Shown here in pieces: positions 9,584 to 19,389 of a stretch of DNA of 64,000 nt. Made by a program: the position numbers and the translations under genes. Position 1 is the stretch's first letter. Each line of letters begins with the position of its first letter. The notes under the pieces are model-generated. The model did not search any database and was not told where the DNA came from. It saw only the letters and a list, made by a program, of their open reading frames with translations. The DNA lies in NCBI GenBank assembly GCA_002110465.1, contig NEED01000069.1, positions 124,001 through 188,000 of the forward strand, given 5' to 3'. The stretch is from an unicellular cyanobacterium SU2. Lineage in GTDB: Bacteria; Cyanobacteriota; Cyanobacteriia; Cyanobacteriales; Microcystaceae.

Positions 9584-11035
9584 GTGTCTAACAGATCACT
9601 TTCAAGACCAATAGCCACAATGGCTAATTTGAACGCTATACAGAATACATTTAACGCGATCGCCATGAAACCAAAAGGCTGGGATCAATTCCTCAAAGAA
9701 GTAGCTATCGATCAAAATTTAAAAGGAAGACTCAGAGAAATCTTTTTAGTTCGGTTTGCTTACGAAAATTGGCGTAAACCCGACACAGAAGTATGGCAAT
9801 TAGCAGAAGCAGCCAGTCATGAAACTTATAAAAAACAAATGACAGAACTCTACAGTTGTTTTGCTAATGATAAGCCCAGTGGTTGCCCCGAATTAGACCC
9901 CCGCAGTAAAGGTCCAGGAAAATTCCAAGTGTTACGAGAATGGCTCAAAGATATCAAATATCCTGAGTGGCATCAAGCATCATCTATGCCCACTTTTTCG
10001 AGTCTTCCGGCGATCACTCCCCAGACACCGATTAAAGTTGATTCTCCCCTTTATATTCAACGTCCTCCTATTGAAAGTGATTGTTGTCAAGAAATCTTAA
10101 AACCAGGTGCGCTAATTCGCATCAAAGCCCCTGAAAAAATGGGTAAAACATCTCTCTTAAATACTATCCTCTCTTATTCTGAAGCGTCTGACTGTCGCAA
10201 AGTATACCTTAACCTTCGTGGTGCAGAAGGGGCAATGTTTACCACTTTAGATAAATTTCTTCGCTGGTTTTGCGCTAATATTAGTCGAGAGTTAGGGATT
10301 AAACCAGAACTAGACGATTATTGGGATGAGGAATTATTTGGCAGTTTAGTCAGTTGTAAAACCTATTTTCAAAGTTATTTGTTAGAACAGATTGATCATC
10401 CTTTAGCGTTAGGATTGGATAACCTAGATCGCATCTTTGAATATCCTGATATTGCTCAAGATTTTTTACCGATGCTTCGCTATTGGCATGAAGAAGCTAA
10501 CAATTTAGAAATTTGGCAAAATCTTAGGTTAGTGATTGCTAATTCCACAGAAGTTTATATTAAACTTGATGCCAATCAATCTCCTTTTAATGTCGGAAGA
10601 CAAGTTAAATTACCTGGATTTAACCTCGAACAAGTATTAATCCTCGCTAAGTATTATGGAAACGATTGGTCAGAAGACAAAAAACAACAAAAGTTTGCAG
10701 AAGATTTAATTGAAATGGTAGGAGGACATCCTTATTTAATTCGTCTTGCTTTTGATGCCCTTACTTATAAGAATATTCCTCAAGATAAACTTCTACAAGA
10801 AGCCCCCACTCAAGGGGGAATTTATGGGGCGCATTTACGTCGTCATTGGAATAATTTACAGTCTTCTCCTGAATTGGCCGAAGCAATGAAAGAAGTGGTT
10901 AAAACTGAAACGGGTGTACAGTTAGAACCATCGATTGCTTATAAATTAGAAAGTATGGGATTAATTAATTTAGTCGGAGATCAAGCCCAGCCTAGTTGTA
11001 CGCTGTATCATAGCTATTTTCTAGATAATCTTTAG
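9584..11035 (+). CDS. AAA-like domain protein (AAA_35 type)
   Basis: This 483-residue protein has a cyanobacterial AAA-like ATPase domain. Residues about 10-130 form a helical N-terminal region. The NTPase core follows PLYIQRPPIESDC; its P-loop is KAPEKMGKTSLL (about 181-192) and a Walker B-like LALGLDNLDRIF lies at about 274-285. In Walker B the position after Asp is Asn rather than Glu, so hydrolysis may be weak. A winged-helix-like C-terminus follows (VVKTETGVQLEPSIAYKLES). The start is GTG 9584; ATG 9620 is an alternative. Such proteins are often linked to signalling or conflict systems, but no effector is fused or adjacent. It ends at an intrinsic terminator. Confidence 0.8.
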   Translation: MSNRSLSRPIATMANLNAIQNTFNAIAMKPKGWDQFLKEVAIDQNLKGRLREIFLVRFAYENWRKPDTEVWQLAEAASHETYKKQMTELYSCFANDKPSGCPELDPRSKGPGKFQVLREWLKDIKYPEWHQASSMPTFSSLPAITPQTPIKVDSPLYIQRPPIESDCCQEILKPGALIRIKAPEKMGKTSLLNTILSYSEASDCRKVYLNLRGAEGAMFTTLDKFLRWFCANISRELGIKPELDDYWDEELFGSLVSCKTYFQSYLLEQIDHPLALGLDNLDRIFEYPDIAQDFLPMLRYWHEEANNLEIWQNLRLVIANSTEVYIKLDANQSPFNVGRQVKLPGFNLEQVLILAKYYGNDWSEDKKQQKFAEDLIEMVGGHPYLIRLAFDALTYKNIPQDKLLQEAPTQGGIYGAHLRRHWNNLQSSPELAEAMKEVVKTETGVQLEPSIAYKLESMGLINLVGDQAQPSCTLYHSYFLDNL

Positions 11036-11092
11036 ACCCTGTCTCAAGACTAATTTTTTATCACGATTTCGGAGTTAATACGCCCTAAAATG

Positions 11093-11114
11093 AGAGTTTA
11101 AACTAAACTCTTTT
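11093..11114 (+). terminator. Intrinsic terminator after the AAA-like gene
   Basis: The perfect 8-bp stem AGAGTTTA/TAAACTCT has an AAC loop and is followed by TTT. It lies about 60 nt past the stop codon of the AAA-like gene and separates it from the J-domain/WD40 gene. Confidence 0.7.
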
Positions 11115-11317
11115 AAGGATGAGATTTCCCTTGAAAATTAGGCTGATAAATCTGACTCAAGTTGATCTAAATTGAAGCTAAATTTTATTTTAAAATCATC
11201 TATTCCAAAAACAAAAAAATATTTCTAAAATGTTGTTCTTTTCTCCTTTTTGATTTTTGGCTAGATTTCTGTATATTTGGGGAATACTACCAATTGTTGA
11301 TCTGTATAATTATTTTT

Positions 11318-12763
11318 ATGAGTTACTTGAATCAATATTATGCAATTTTAGGATTGACGAGTAATGCTTCTCCCATAGAAGTCAAAAAAGCTTATCGTGA
11401 TCTTGCAAAAATGTGGCATCCTGATCGCTTTCATAATGATCCTAATAAACAACAGCAAGCTGAAGAGAAATTCAAACAAATTCTAGAAGCTTATGAAGTG
11501 CTTAAGGATCACGAACCAGGTAAACCTTTTATTTCAGTTTCATCAGGAATTAAGACGAAAAAAACTGACCCTAATTTTTGTTATAAAAATGGGGTTATTT
11601 TGGCTGAGAATGAAGAATATGAAGAAGCTATTGAAGAATTTTCCCAAGCGATTCGGATTGATCCTAATCATATAAAAGCTTATCAATATCGAGGATTTAT
11701 TTTATCTAAGTTAGGTTATGAACATCGTGCAGAAGCTGATTTAAAGAAAGCACAGGAGTTAAAGCTTCAAAATATACATCAATCTAGTTCATACAATACT
11801 CAATCAAACAACAATTCATCAACTGCACAAAAAACTTACACTAATTCAACTAGATCTAAATATAAATCAGCATCAAATTGGCAATTACACTGTCAATTAA
11901 AGGGGCATTTTAGCCCTATTAGTTCTGTCGCTATTAGTCCTGATGGCAAGTTTTTAGCTAGTAGTAGCAAGGATAACAAAATTAAACTATGGAACTTAGA
12001 TACAAAAGAAGAAATTAATCTACTTATCAAACATAAAGAGTCTGTTAATTGTCTTAAATTTAGTCCTAAAGACAATATATTAATCAGTGCTAGTGAAGAT
12101 AAAACCATTATAGCTTGGGATTTGAATAATTCTCAATCTTCGATCCTTGGGAATTGGAAAAGTGGACATACACAAGCTGTGTTATCCCTAGATATTAGTA
12201 ACAATGGTAAATTTTTAGTTAGTGGTAGTGCTGATAAGACCACTAAAATTTGGTCATTAAATTACCCTGACGAACCATATACTTTAACCGAATATAAATC
12301 AGAAGTTTCTTTAGTAGCTATTAGTCCCAATGGGGAATGTTTTGTGGCAGGAGGACGAGACCAAGATTTGATAATACGAAGTTTAGATAGTGGAAAAAAA
12401 ATCAATAGAATCCCAGTAAGTTCAGGAATTTTGTCGATAGTTTTTAGCCCTAATAATAAGGTATTAGTGACAGGAGGATATGATCGAATGATTCGATTAT
12501 GGGATATTTCAAGTCAACAAGAAATGGGTAAATTAGAAGGACATTTAGATAGGGTTTCATCACTTATTTTTAGTCCAGATGGAAAAACCCTAATCAGTGG
12601 GAGTTGGGATCATACAATTAAACTATGGGATTTTGATACCCTAAAACTAATTGACACCATAGAAGGTGATCAGAATGCTATTTTATCGGTTGCTATTAGT
12701 CCGAATGGCAAGACCATTATAAGTGGTAGTAGTGACCCTTCTATTAATATTTGGAAATCCTAA
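11318..12763 (+). CDS. J-domain / TPR / seven-bladed WD40 fusion protein
   Basis: This is a three-part protein of 481 residues from ATG 11318; the in-frame ATG at 11294 adds only hydrophobic residues ahead of a typical J-domain start. The J-domain (about residues 3-62) contains the HPD tripeptide in KMWHPDRF needed to stimulate DnaK ATPase. A TPR pair follows at about 85-145, then a low-complexity Ser/Asn/Thr linker, then seven WD40 repeats (about 180-481), most ending IKLWNL, IRLWDI or similar. Seven blades would close one beta-propeller. The likely role is a DnaK co-chaperone with a substrate- or partner-binding propeller. It is a single gene with an AT-rich upstream region. Confidence 0.9.
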   Translation: MSYLNQYYAILGLTSNASPIEVKKAYRDLAKMWHPDRFHNDPNKQQQAEEKFKQILEAYEVLKDHEPGKPFISVSSGIKTKKTDPNFCYKNGVILAENEEYEEAIEEFSQAIRIDPNHIKAYQYRGFILSKLGYEHRAEADLKKAQELKLQNIHQSSSYNTQSNNNSSTAQKTYTNSTRSKYKSASNWQLHCQLKGHFSPISSVAISPDGKFLASSSKDNKIKLWNLDTKEEINLLIKHKESVNCLKFSPKDNILISASEDKTIIAWDLNNSQSSILGNWKSGHTQAVLSLDISNNGKFLVSGSADKTTKIWSLNYPDEPYTLTEYKSEVSLVAISPNGECFVAGGRDQDLIIRSLDSGKKINRIPVSSGILSIVFSPNNKVLVTGGYDRMIRLWDISSQQEMGKLEGHLDRVSSLIFSPDGKTLISGSWDHTIKLWDFDTLKLIDTIEGDQNAILSVAISPNGKTIISGSSDPSINIWKS

Positions 12764-12798
12764 AAGTGAAAAATTTTAATAGTATTATTGATTCTTAA

Positions 12799-12824
12799 TT
12801 TAGCTTCTTATAAAAAAAGCTAAA
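12799..12824. terminator. Hairpin between convergent WD40 and hemN genes
   Basis: TTTAGCTT is inverted as AAGCTAAA across a 10-nt AT-rich loop. A-rich and T-rich flanks could let it act on both convergent transcripts. This is moderate evidence only. Confidence 0.4.
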
Positions 12825-12888
12825 ACGCATTTTAAATACGTCTTAGCAACAGTAAAAGTCAGAAACAATTTTGACAACAATAACTTGT

Positions 12889-14286
12889 TTAAATTGCCTT
12901 AGAAAAAGATTGTTCTTTACGTCCTTTGAGATAAGGATCAAAAACAGAAGCAACATTGCGGATCAATAATCGTCCAGGGGGTGTGATTTCAATGCGATCG
13001 CTAAATAACTTCACTAACCCATCTGCTTCTAGGGGTTTTAAGTCAACTAATTCATTAGCAAAATATTGATCAAAATCAAGATCAAAGTGAAGGTTATACT
13101 TTTCTTCAAAATGATCTTTATTGAGTTCAAATTGACACATTAATTCCATAATAATTGCCCGTCGGATGATATCATCTCGATGGAGACTAACCCCTTTTTC
13201 AATGGGTAACTTGCCAGTATCTAGGGCATTATAATAGCCTTTTAATCCCTTATAATTTTGGACATAAACATCGTTTAACATACTAATAGATGTTACCCCA
13301 AAAGCAAAGAGATCGGATTCTGGTTTCGTCGTATATCCTTGGAAATTACGATGTAGTTTACCTTCTTGTTGGGCGATCGCTAATTCATCATTAGGTTTAG
13401 CAAAGTGATCCATGCCAATATATATATAACCATTGCGGTTTAATTCTTCAATGGTCATTTGGAAAATTGCCAGTTTTTCTGCTGCTTTAGGTAAATCAGC
13501 TTCAGAAATATTTTTTTGTGCTGCTTTTAACCAAGGCATATAGGCAAAGTTAAACAAAGCAATGCGATCAGGATTAAGTTGGATCGTCTTTTTAACTGTC
13601 TCTTTGAAAGTCTCTAAGGTTTGAAAAGGTAGTCCATAAATTAGGTCAACATTTGCCCCTTCAAATCCCGCCTCTCGAATCCAACTCATGACATTAAATA
13701 ACATGGATTCTGGTTGAATACGGTTGATGGCTTCTTGAACTTTTGGGTTAAAGTCTTGGATACCAAAACTAATACGATTAAATCCTAAACTTCTCAGAAA
13801 AAAGATATAATTTTTATCAATATATCTAGGGTTAACTTCAATAGAAATTTCTGCTTTTTTGTCAATGTTAAAGTTATTGACTAAATGACTAAATAGCTGA
13901 TCAATTTGAGATTGATTCAAATAATTAGGGGTTCCACCTCCCCAATGAATTTGATTAACTTTACGTTCAGGTGAGATTAAAGCAGCAGTTTGGCTAATAT
14001 CTTGAGTTAAATAATCTAAATAAGGAGGAGCAACTTTTTTGTTTCTGGTAATAATTGTATTACAACCACAAAAATAACAAGCACTCTCACAAAAGGGAAT
14101 ATGGCAATAAAGAGAAATAGGAGTTTTTTTATGGTTTCCTGCTGCTATTCCTGCCCGAAAATCCGTTTCGCCGACCTCTGATTTTAATTCAGTTGCCGGG
14201 GGATAACTGGTATAACGAGGAACAGATTTATCATATTTATTGAGTAAATTAGCGTCAAATTGTACGGTTTGTGAGGTGATTTTCAT
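12889..14286 (-). CDS. hemN: Oxygen-independent coproporphyrinogen III oxidase
   Basis: This radical-SAM enzyme decarboxylates coproporphyrinogen III to protoporphyrinogen IX without oxygen, in heme and chlorophyll synthesis. It has 465 residues, the HemN length. The iron-sulfur motif is HIPFCESACYFCGC (Cys66, Cys70, Cys73, with Cys75 following, as in true HemN rather than HemW). The substrate and SAM segments QIHWGGGTPNYL, NRISFGIQDF and LIYGLPFQTLETF are present. It lies 134 nt downstream of the heme oxygenase gene on the same strand. In Synechocystis ho2 and hemN form part of a low-oxygen-induced operon; the same pairing here suggests micro-oxic induction. Confidence 0.96.
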   Translation of the reverse strand: MKITSQTVQFDANLLNKYDKSVPRYTSYPPATELKSEVGETDFRAGIAAGNHKKTPISLYCHIPFCESACYFCGCNTIITRNKKVAPPYLDYLTQDISQTAALISPERKVNQIHWGGGTPNYLNQSQIDQLFSHLVNNFNIDKKAEISIEVNPRYIDKNYIFFLRSLGFNRISFGIQDFNPKVQEAINRIQPESMLFNVMSWIREAGFEGANVDLIYGLPFQTLETFKETVKKTIQLNPDRIALFNFAYMPWLKAAQKNISEADLPKAAEKLAIFQMTIEELNRNGYIYIGMDHFAKPNDELAIAQQEGKLHRNFQGYTTKPESDLFAFGVTSISMLNDVYVQNYKGLKGYYNALDTGKLPIEKGVSLHRDDIIRRAIIMELMCQFELNKDHFEEKYNLHFDLDFDQYFANELVDLKPLEADGLVKLFSDRIEITPPGRLLIRNVASVFDPYLKGRKEQSFSKAI

Positions 14287-14352
14287 GGCAATTAGTAACC
14301 TACTTAAAGCAAGATTTTGAATACAACAAAAACAGCAAAAACTCTAGTGTTG

Positions 14353-14417
14353 AACTATCAGTTAATAGTTAATAGTTAACAGTTCACTATCAACTATCAA
14401 CTATTAACTATCAACTA
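14353..14417. repeat. Short AT-rich tandem/inverted repeat between ho and hemN
   Basis: Units such as TTAATAG and CAACTAT are repeated in tandem, first as gttaatagttaatag and then as the approximate complement actatcaactatcaac, so the whole can fold into a long imperfect hairpin. It resembles the short tandemly repeated sequences of cyanobacteria. Its place inside the ho-hemN transcript could attenuate or stabilise the downstream part. Confidence 0.55.
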
Positions 14418-14420
14418 TGA

Positions 14421-15176
14421 TTAACCAGCAGTTCCAACTCCTGCGGGATGACCATGACCATGATGATGTTCCGTACTACCAGGTCTGTCTTGACGAGTAA
14501 TTAAGTCAAAAACGTGGTCACCAATAGCAGCTTTAACATCATCTTCTAATTCATGAACTACATCACGATTGAGGGTAAAAGCGGCATTAGCTTCATCGAC
14601 AATTTTTTGAGCCAATTGATCATCAATAGGAAGAGAATTCAAAGCATCGCGGTATTTTCCTTTGAAATTTCGCTTCGCTTCTGGGTTAGGAATCTCATCA
14701 AATTCATAAAATTGAGTTCCTTTTTCTGAACTTAATTCTAAAGCCGAACGAATAATATTTTTTAAGCTTTGTCCTCCCGATAAATCCCCCATATACCGTA
14801 CATAAGAATGGGCAACTAATAAGGCAGGTTCGGTGTTAGAAACTTCACGAATACGGTTAACATAAACTTGACCTGCTGGAGAATCAACGATTTGTTCTCT
14901 CCAGTTTTCACCATAATAAAATGCTAAATCTGCTTCTAAATTTTGTTGGCGGTTTAGTTCAGGAAAATAAATCTGACTAACTACGGGATGATTCTGATGA
15001 CGTTGTAATTCTTCTTCTAACGCACTGTAGAGAAAATAAAAATCAGCTAATAGTTTTCGTAAAGGTTCTTTTTCAACAATTCCTTTGAGAAAACATTTGG
15101 TAAATGCGGTATTTTCAGCCATGGTGTGGGAATGGCTGGTTCCTTCCCGCAGTTTTGTCGCTAAATCATTACTCAT
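14421..15176 (-). CDS. ho2: Heme oxygenase (probably the Ho2-type paralogue)
   Basis: Heme oxygenase opens heme to biliverdin IX-alpha using ferredoxin electrons, supplying bilins for phycobiliproteins. It has 251 residues. The start MSNDLATKLREGTSHSH carries the proximal heme ligand at His17; the distal helix motif GDLSGGQSLK is intact. The C-terminus is extended by a His/Gly-rich tail (STEHHHGHGHPAGVGTAG) not typical of Ho1, which could bind metal. Length and linkage to hemN match the Ho2/HemN pair of Synechocystis, so I favour the low-oxygen paralogue, though the Ho1/Ho2 assignment is inference. A 9-bp inverted repeat lies about 45-70 nt upstream of the start. Confidence 0.9.
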   Translation of the reverse strand: MSNDLATKLREGTSHSHTMAENTAFTKCFLKGIVEKEPLRKLLADFYFLYSALEEELQRHQNHPVVSQIYFPELNRQQNLEADLAFYYGENWREQIVDSPAGQVYVNRIREVSNTEPALLVAHSYVRYMGDLSGGQSLKNIIRSALELSSEKGTQFYEFDEIPNPEAKRNFKGKYRDALNSLPIDDQLAQKIVDEANAAFTLNRDVVHELEDDVKAAIGDHVFDLITRQDRPGSTEHHHGHGHPAGVGTAG

Positions 15177-15219
15177 GGTTCATTCCTCATGGATAGGAGA
15201 GGTTTGCCATACAAGGCAG

Positions 15220-15245
15220 ACTGAACAATTAATTGCTTGTTCAGT
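15220..15245. promoter_or_regulatory. Candidate operator upstream of ho-hemN
   Basis: ACTGAACAA at 15220-15228 is perfectly inverted as TTGTTCAGT at 15237-15245 with an 8-nt AT-rich spacer. It sits 44-69 nt before the heme oxygenase start, where a repressor or activator would act. In Synechocystis the ho2-hemN operon is activated under low oxygen by the MarR-type regulator ChlR; a similar regulator could bind here, but this is inference. Confidence 0.55.
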
Positions 15246-15333
15246 TTATTACTATACAGTTATATTGTGATGTAAAAGACGATTTTAGCAAAACTTAATA
15301 AATTCTTTCAGGTGATCGGTAAGAATGGTTAAG

Positions 15334-16182
15334 TTAATTTTGACATTGGGGACAAAAATGAGTGGAGCGTCCCCCTAACTTTAAGCGTTGAATAGGTGTT
15401 CCACAAACGCGACAAAGTTCTCCTGTACGGCCATAAACCCACGCAGACCCTCCATAATTGCCATTAATTCCTGTAACTCCTCGAAAATCACTAAAGGTCG
15501 TTCCCCCTTTTTCAATAGCAGTTTTTAACACGTCAATAATAGCTATTCGTAACCGTTCAAGTTTTTCGCGGCTTAACTTTTTAGCCATTGTTGTCGGTAG
15601 AATACCGCTTTTAAATAAGACTTCATCGGCATAAATATTTCCTAATCCAGCCACAATTTCTTGATCGAGTAACAGGGTTTTAATATTGCGTTGACGAGTT
15701 TTCAATTTCCCCATTAAATAATCTAAAGAAAACTCTTTAGAAAAAGGTTCAGGTCCTAACTTTTGTAATCCGGTAATAATCATTTCTGGGGTTTGATTTG
15801 GAGGAACTAACCAAACTTTGCCAAAGGTGCGAATATCAACAAAGCGTAATTCTTTACCCTCACCACAAAATACACGTAAGCGTGTATGAGTTTGTAGAGG
15901 TTCGTGTTGATTTAACCACAATAATTGACCAGTCATTCGTAGATGAACCCCTAACCATCCTCCATTTTCTCCAGATTTTTTGACCAGTTTTCCTAATAAA
16001 TATTTTCCTCGCCGTTGCCATTCATCAAAGGTGACATCGGCAATGTGCATCAAAAATTCTTCAGTCGATGTTGGGTAAGCAAGGGTACGAGGGAGCAATA
16101 TTTCTCCACCGTTTATTATTTTTCCCGAACATAACTGATTAAGACCTTGACAAACAGTTTCTACTTCAGGAAGTTCTGGCAC
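15334..16182 (-). CDS. mutM: Formamidopyrimidine-DNA glycosylase
   Basis: This bifunctional base-excision repair enzyme removes 8-oxoguanine and formamidopyrimidines and nicks the abasic site. It has 282 residues and begins with the catalytic MPELPEVETV (Pro2 nucleophile, Glu3). The conserved lysine (in RGKYLL), the helix-two-turn-helix segment VAGLGNIYADEVLF, and a complete C-terminal zinc finger (CRVC...FCPQCQ) are all present. It lies on the same strand as, and downstream of, psaE, separated by a strong hairpin. Confidence 0.97.
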   Translation of the reverse strand: MPELPEVETVCQGLNQLCSGKIINGGEILLPRTLAYPTSTEEFLMHIADVTFDEWQRRGKYLLGKLVKKSGENGGWLGVHLRMTGQLLWLNQHEPLQTHTRLRVFCGEGKELRFVDIRTFGKVWLVPPNQTPEMIITGLQKLGPEPFSKEFSLDYLMGKLKTRQRNIKTLLLDQEIVAGLGNIYADEVLFKSGILPTTMAKKLSREKLERLRIAIIDVLKTAIEKGGTTFSDFRGVTGINGNYGGSAWVYGRTGELCRVCGTPIQRLKLGGRSTHFCPQCQN

Positions 16183-16324
16183 AATTTTGTCCTATTATTG
16201 ATCAAAATTAATAATAATATTGTTAGATTTATTTTGGCTGATTATTATGATAATTTAGGCAATTTTAACTAATGTAAGGTCAGGTTTTTTAGGGAGAAAA
16301 TCTATCTTTATTTTCTTAAGGTTA

Positions 16325-16357
16325 GATGCTAGTTAGCCATGAAAGCCAACTAACATC
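16325..16357. terminator. Strong hairpin downstream of psaE
   Basis: GATGCTAGTTAGC and GCCAACTAACATC pair over about 13 bp (two G-U pairs) around a short loop. It lies 18 nt past the psaE stop codon on the minus strand. There is no clear T-run, so it may protect the 3' end of an abundant psaE mRNA as much as terminate it. Confidence 0.6.
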
Positions 16358-16374
16358 AATCATCTGTTAAGGGA

Positions 16375-16602
16375 CTATTTCTTAGCAGGTGCTGAAGAAA
16401 CGACATCTAATTCGCTCTCAGCAAAGTTATTAGTATTGACTCCGCCAGCACTGCCGCTAAAGCCATTGTAATTGACTTTATCGAAACGGACGATAACAGG
16501 ATAGATGATTCCGGATTTGTCAACACTAGCAACGGTTCCTACATCGCCAAACCAGTAGGATTCTTTGCGCTTGATTCTAACTTTGTCTCCACGTTTGACC
16601 AT
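16375..16602 (-). CDS. psaE: Photosystem I subunit IV
   Basis: PsaE is a small peripheral SH3-like subunit on the stromal side of photosystem I that helps dock ferredoxin and supports cyclic electron flow. It has 75 residues. [20 protein letters not shown] and the segment [16 protein letters not shown] are diagnostic, followed by [10 protein letters not shown] and a short Ala/Pro/Lys tail. AAGGA lies about 7 nt before the start. It is transcribed alone, with the hairpin at 16325-16357 directly downstream. Confidence 0.98.
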   Translation of the reverse strand: MVKRGDKVRIKRKESYWFGDVGTVASVDKSGIIYPVIVRFDKVNYNGFSGSAGGVNTNNFAESELDVVSSAPAKK

Positions 16603-16715
16603 AGTTATTATCCTTGATAAATGGGTATTGAAATTGGCCTTTTTTCGGGATTGCCCAGCCCTCCTAAAAGCGTACTATTGGATCGTGACACCTTGATAGG
16701 TCAGAACTTTAAGTT

Positions 16716-17363
16716 TTATTGCAAATCCCGCCACCCCAGTTCGACAAAATAAGCTGAACGCCCCCAGAAATCATGGGTTTTGAAGATTCTCACCAGTTCT
16801 ATATTGAAGGGAATAGCAGTTGTCAGGTACTTTTGGGCTGATAATCCTAAGTCAGGGGCTAGTTGAGTAGCTGCGGTGGTAGCTACCATGAACCCCAGCA
16901 GTTGTTCGATAGGTCCTCTGGGTAAGAGAAAATGCGCTCCTAATGCTAATCCAGTAGTCAGGAGCATGGTGACGGATAAATTGGTTCCACAACGAGGGTG
17001 AACCGCTAGTTTCCATTCCCCATCGGTGAACCTTTGTAGGCCTTGACGCACGGCCCTTTGTAAGTGAAGAGGATTAACTTGACCGTAGAGATAGAAGCCT
17101 CGTTCAGTAGACATTCCCCCTATATTTTCATTATCTTGGTTATTGGGCAATTCACCAGGGCGTGAAGCTGTATATCCAGACATTTCGCTTAATATCCAGA
17201 CAGTGGCGTGTTCTAGGGCGTGGACTTGACGAACCATGAGTAATTCTTTTAACCCTGGAATAAACCCTAATTGTTGGAGCAAGTCACTATCTTGGGTTGG
17301 TTGAGGCTGATGGAACTCAAAATTCCAAAGGTGATCAAAACTAGACTGAACAGAGGTAGTCAT
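16716..17363 (-). CDS. DUF6391-type conserved membrane protein
   Basis: This 215-residue cyanobacterial protein has a conserved ALEHATVWIL motif, a GGMSTERGFYLYG segment, HPRCGTNLSVTMLL, and one or two hydrophobic stretches in the middle (about residues 128-165). The His/Glu pair in ALEHA looks like a possible metal site but has no proven role. I assign it to the DUF6391 family from memory of these motifs. It is divergent from the atp operon and next to psaE. Its function is unknown; a role in thylakoid assembly would be speculation. Confidence 0.7.
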   Translation of the reverse strand: MTTSVQSSFDHLWNFEFHQPQPTQDSDLLQQLGFIPGLKELLMVRQVHALEHATVWILSEMSGYTASRPGELPNNQDNENIGGMSTERGFYLYGQVNPLHLQRAVRQGLQRFTDGEWKLAVHPRCGTNLSVTMLLTTGLALGAHFLLPRGPIEQLLGFMVATTAATQLAPDLGLSAQKYLTTAIPFNIELVRIFKTHDFWGRSAYFVELGWRDLQ

Positions 17364-17624
17364 AGGTAGGGGAAGATTAAGTAAGAAATCATTATAATTG
17401 GCTCGATTCGACTAAAGGGGAAAGATTTTATGACTTATTTACTAATATCATAACAATTTTTCCTCATCAGAATTTTTGTCTCTTCTGACCGCCAAAGCTT
17501 TACGGTCAAACCAATAAGTTTAGATCATGAACCTCTTATAAGGGGTACTCTTCCATGATATTATTGCTGACGGTTCGCTATTGATTTCATTAATGAATTC
17601 TAATAGCTTCATTTGCCTAATACT

Positions 17625-18047
17625 ATGCCCGTGATTGACCCTCAAACCCAAACAGGTGAAACCATTTCACCCTCGCTTGATCCCATGAGAGACTATTATC
17701 AATTGCAACGCACCCTGTTGTTATTGAGTCTGTCTCTGACAGGAATCATTTTTGTCAGCGTTTGGATAGTCTACTCCCTAGACATGGCTCTTAATTACTT
17801 AGTGGGAGCTTTTGTCGGTATTGTTTATTTAAAACTTTTAGCAGGGGATGTAGCACAACTTGGTCTAGTTAACAAACGGATGGGGACTAGAGGGATGGGA
17901 TTATTTGTGGTCTTAATCGTTGTGGCTAGTCAATGGCAAAAACTGCACATCCTCCCAGTTTTTCTGGGATTTCTGACCTATAAAGTCGCCATAATCGCCT
18001 ATATGCTCCAAAGTGTTTTTACACCAGAATCTGAGCCAAGGCATTAA
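17625..18047 (+). CDS. atpI: ATP synthase accessory protein I
   Basis: This is the first gene of the atp operon. The small hydrophobic protein of 140 residues has four predicted membrane segments (starting near LLLLSLSLTGIIFVSVW). Such AtpI/Atp1 proteins are thought to help assemble the c-ring or Fo and are not part of the finished enzyme. I prefer ATG 17625 to the TTG at 17613, since MPVIDPQTQ is a typical hydrophilic start. It is 52 bp upstream of atpB. Confidence 0.88.
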   Translation: MPVIDPQTQTGETISPSLDPMRDYYQLQRTLLLLSLSLTGIIFVSVWIVYSLDMALNYLVGAFVGIVYLKLLAGDVAQLGLVNKRMGTRGMGLFVVLIVVASQWQKLHILPVFLGFLTYKVAIIAYMLQSVFTPESEPRH

Positions 18048-18099
18048 GGCATCGAGGAAATTAACCATTCTCGTATTTTGATTAAGTAAATCTCACCGA

Positions 18100-18849
18100 A
18101 TGACAATGTTAGATGGTTTGAGTTTTGTACAAACATTTCCTCTTGCTTCATTAGAAGTTGGTCAGCATTGGTACTGGGAAATTGGCAACTATCGGGTACA
18201 TGGACAAGTATTCATGGCCTCTTGGTTCGTCATTGGCCTCTTGGTGATCGCCTCCTTAGCCGCCACTCGGAATGTGCAACGCATCCCCAGTGGAATGCAA
18301 AATTTCATGGAATATGTCCTAGAATTTTTGCGGGATTTGGCTAAAAATCAATTAGGAGAGAAGGAATATCGGCCTTGGTTACCTTTTATTGGAACCTTAT
18401 TCCTATTTATCTTTGTCTCCAACTGGTCGGGTGCGTTAGTTCCTTGGGCGGTAATTGAACTACCCGAAGGAGAATTAGCCGCTCCCACCAACGACATCAA
18501 TACCACCGTTGCCTTAGCATTACTAACTTCTCTAGCGTACTTCTACGCTGGTCTAAGCAAGAAAGGATTAGGCTATTTTTCTCATTATGTAGAGCCAATT
18601 CCCGTTCTCTTGCCGATTAAGATCTTAGAAGATTTTACCAAGCCTTTATCCCTAAGCTTCCGTCTGTTTGGAAACATCCTGGCAGACGAATTAGTGGTAG
18701 CGGTATTGGTCTTCTTAGTGCCTTTGTTTATCCCCTTACCCATTATGGCGTTGGGGTTATTCACCAGTGCGATTCAAGCCTTGGTATTTGCGACCTTAGC
18801 AGGGGCTTATATCCATGAAGCGATCGAATCTGAAGAAGAAGAACATTAG
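18100..18849 (+). CDS. atpB: ATP synthase subunit a
   Basis: This is the Fo subunit a, forming the proton half-channels in the thylakoid membrane. It has 249 residues and five to six membrane helices. The conserved arginine helix reads [18 protein letters not shown] and the last helix ends [17 protein letters not shown], as in cyanobacterial and chloroplast AtpI/AtpB. Symbol use varies: subunit a is atpB in bacteria and atpI in chloroplasts. It is followed by an unusually long 282-nt spacer before the c-subunit gene. Confidence 0.97.
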   Translation: MTMLDGLSFVQTFPLASLEVGQHWYWEIGNYRVHGQVFMASWFVIGLLVIASLAATRNVQRIPSGMQNFMEYVLEFLRDLAKNQLGEKEYRPWLPFIGTLFLFIFVSNWSGALVPWAVIELPEGELAAPTNDINTTVALALLTSLAYFYAGLSKKGLGYFSHYVEPIPVLLPIKILEDFTKPLSLSFRLFGNILADELVVAVLVFLVPLFIPLPIMALGLFTSAIQALVFATLAGAYIHEAIESEEEEH

Positions 18850-19377
<528 letters not shown>

Positions 19378-19389
19378 GCGGTTTTGAAA

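Noticed and set aside
14353-14417. CRISPR-like array
   Set aside because: Units of 7-8 bp have no unique spacers. It is a simple tandem/inverted repeat.
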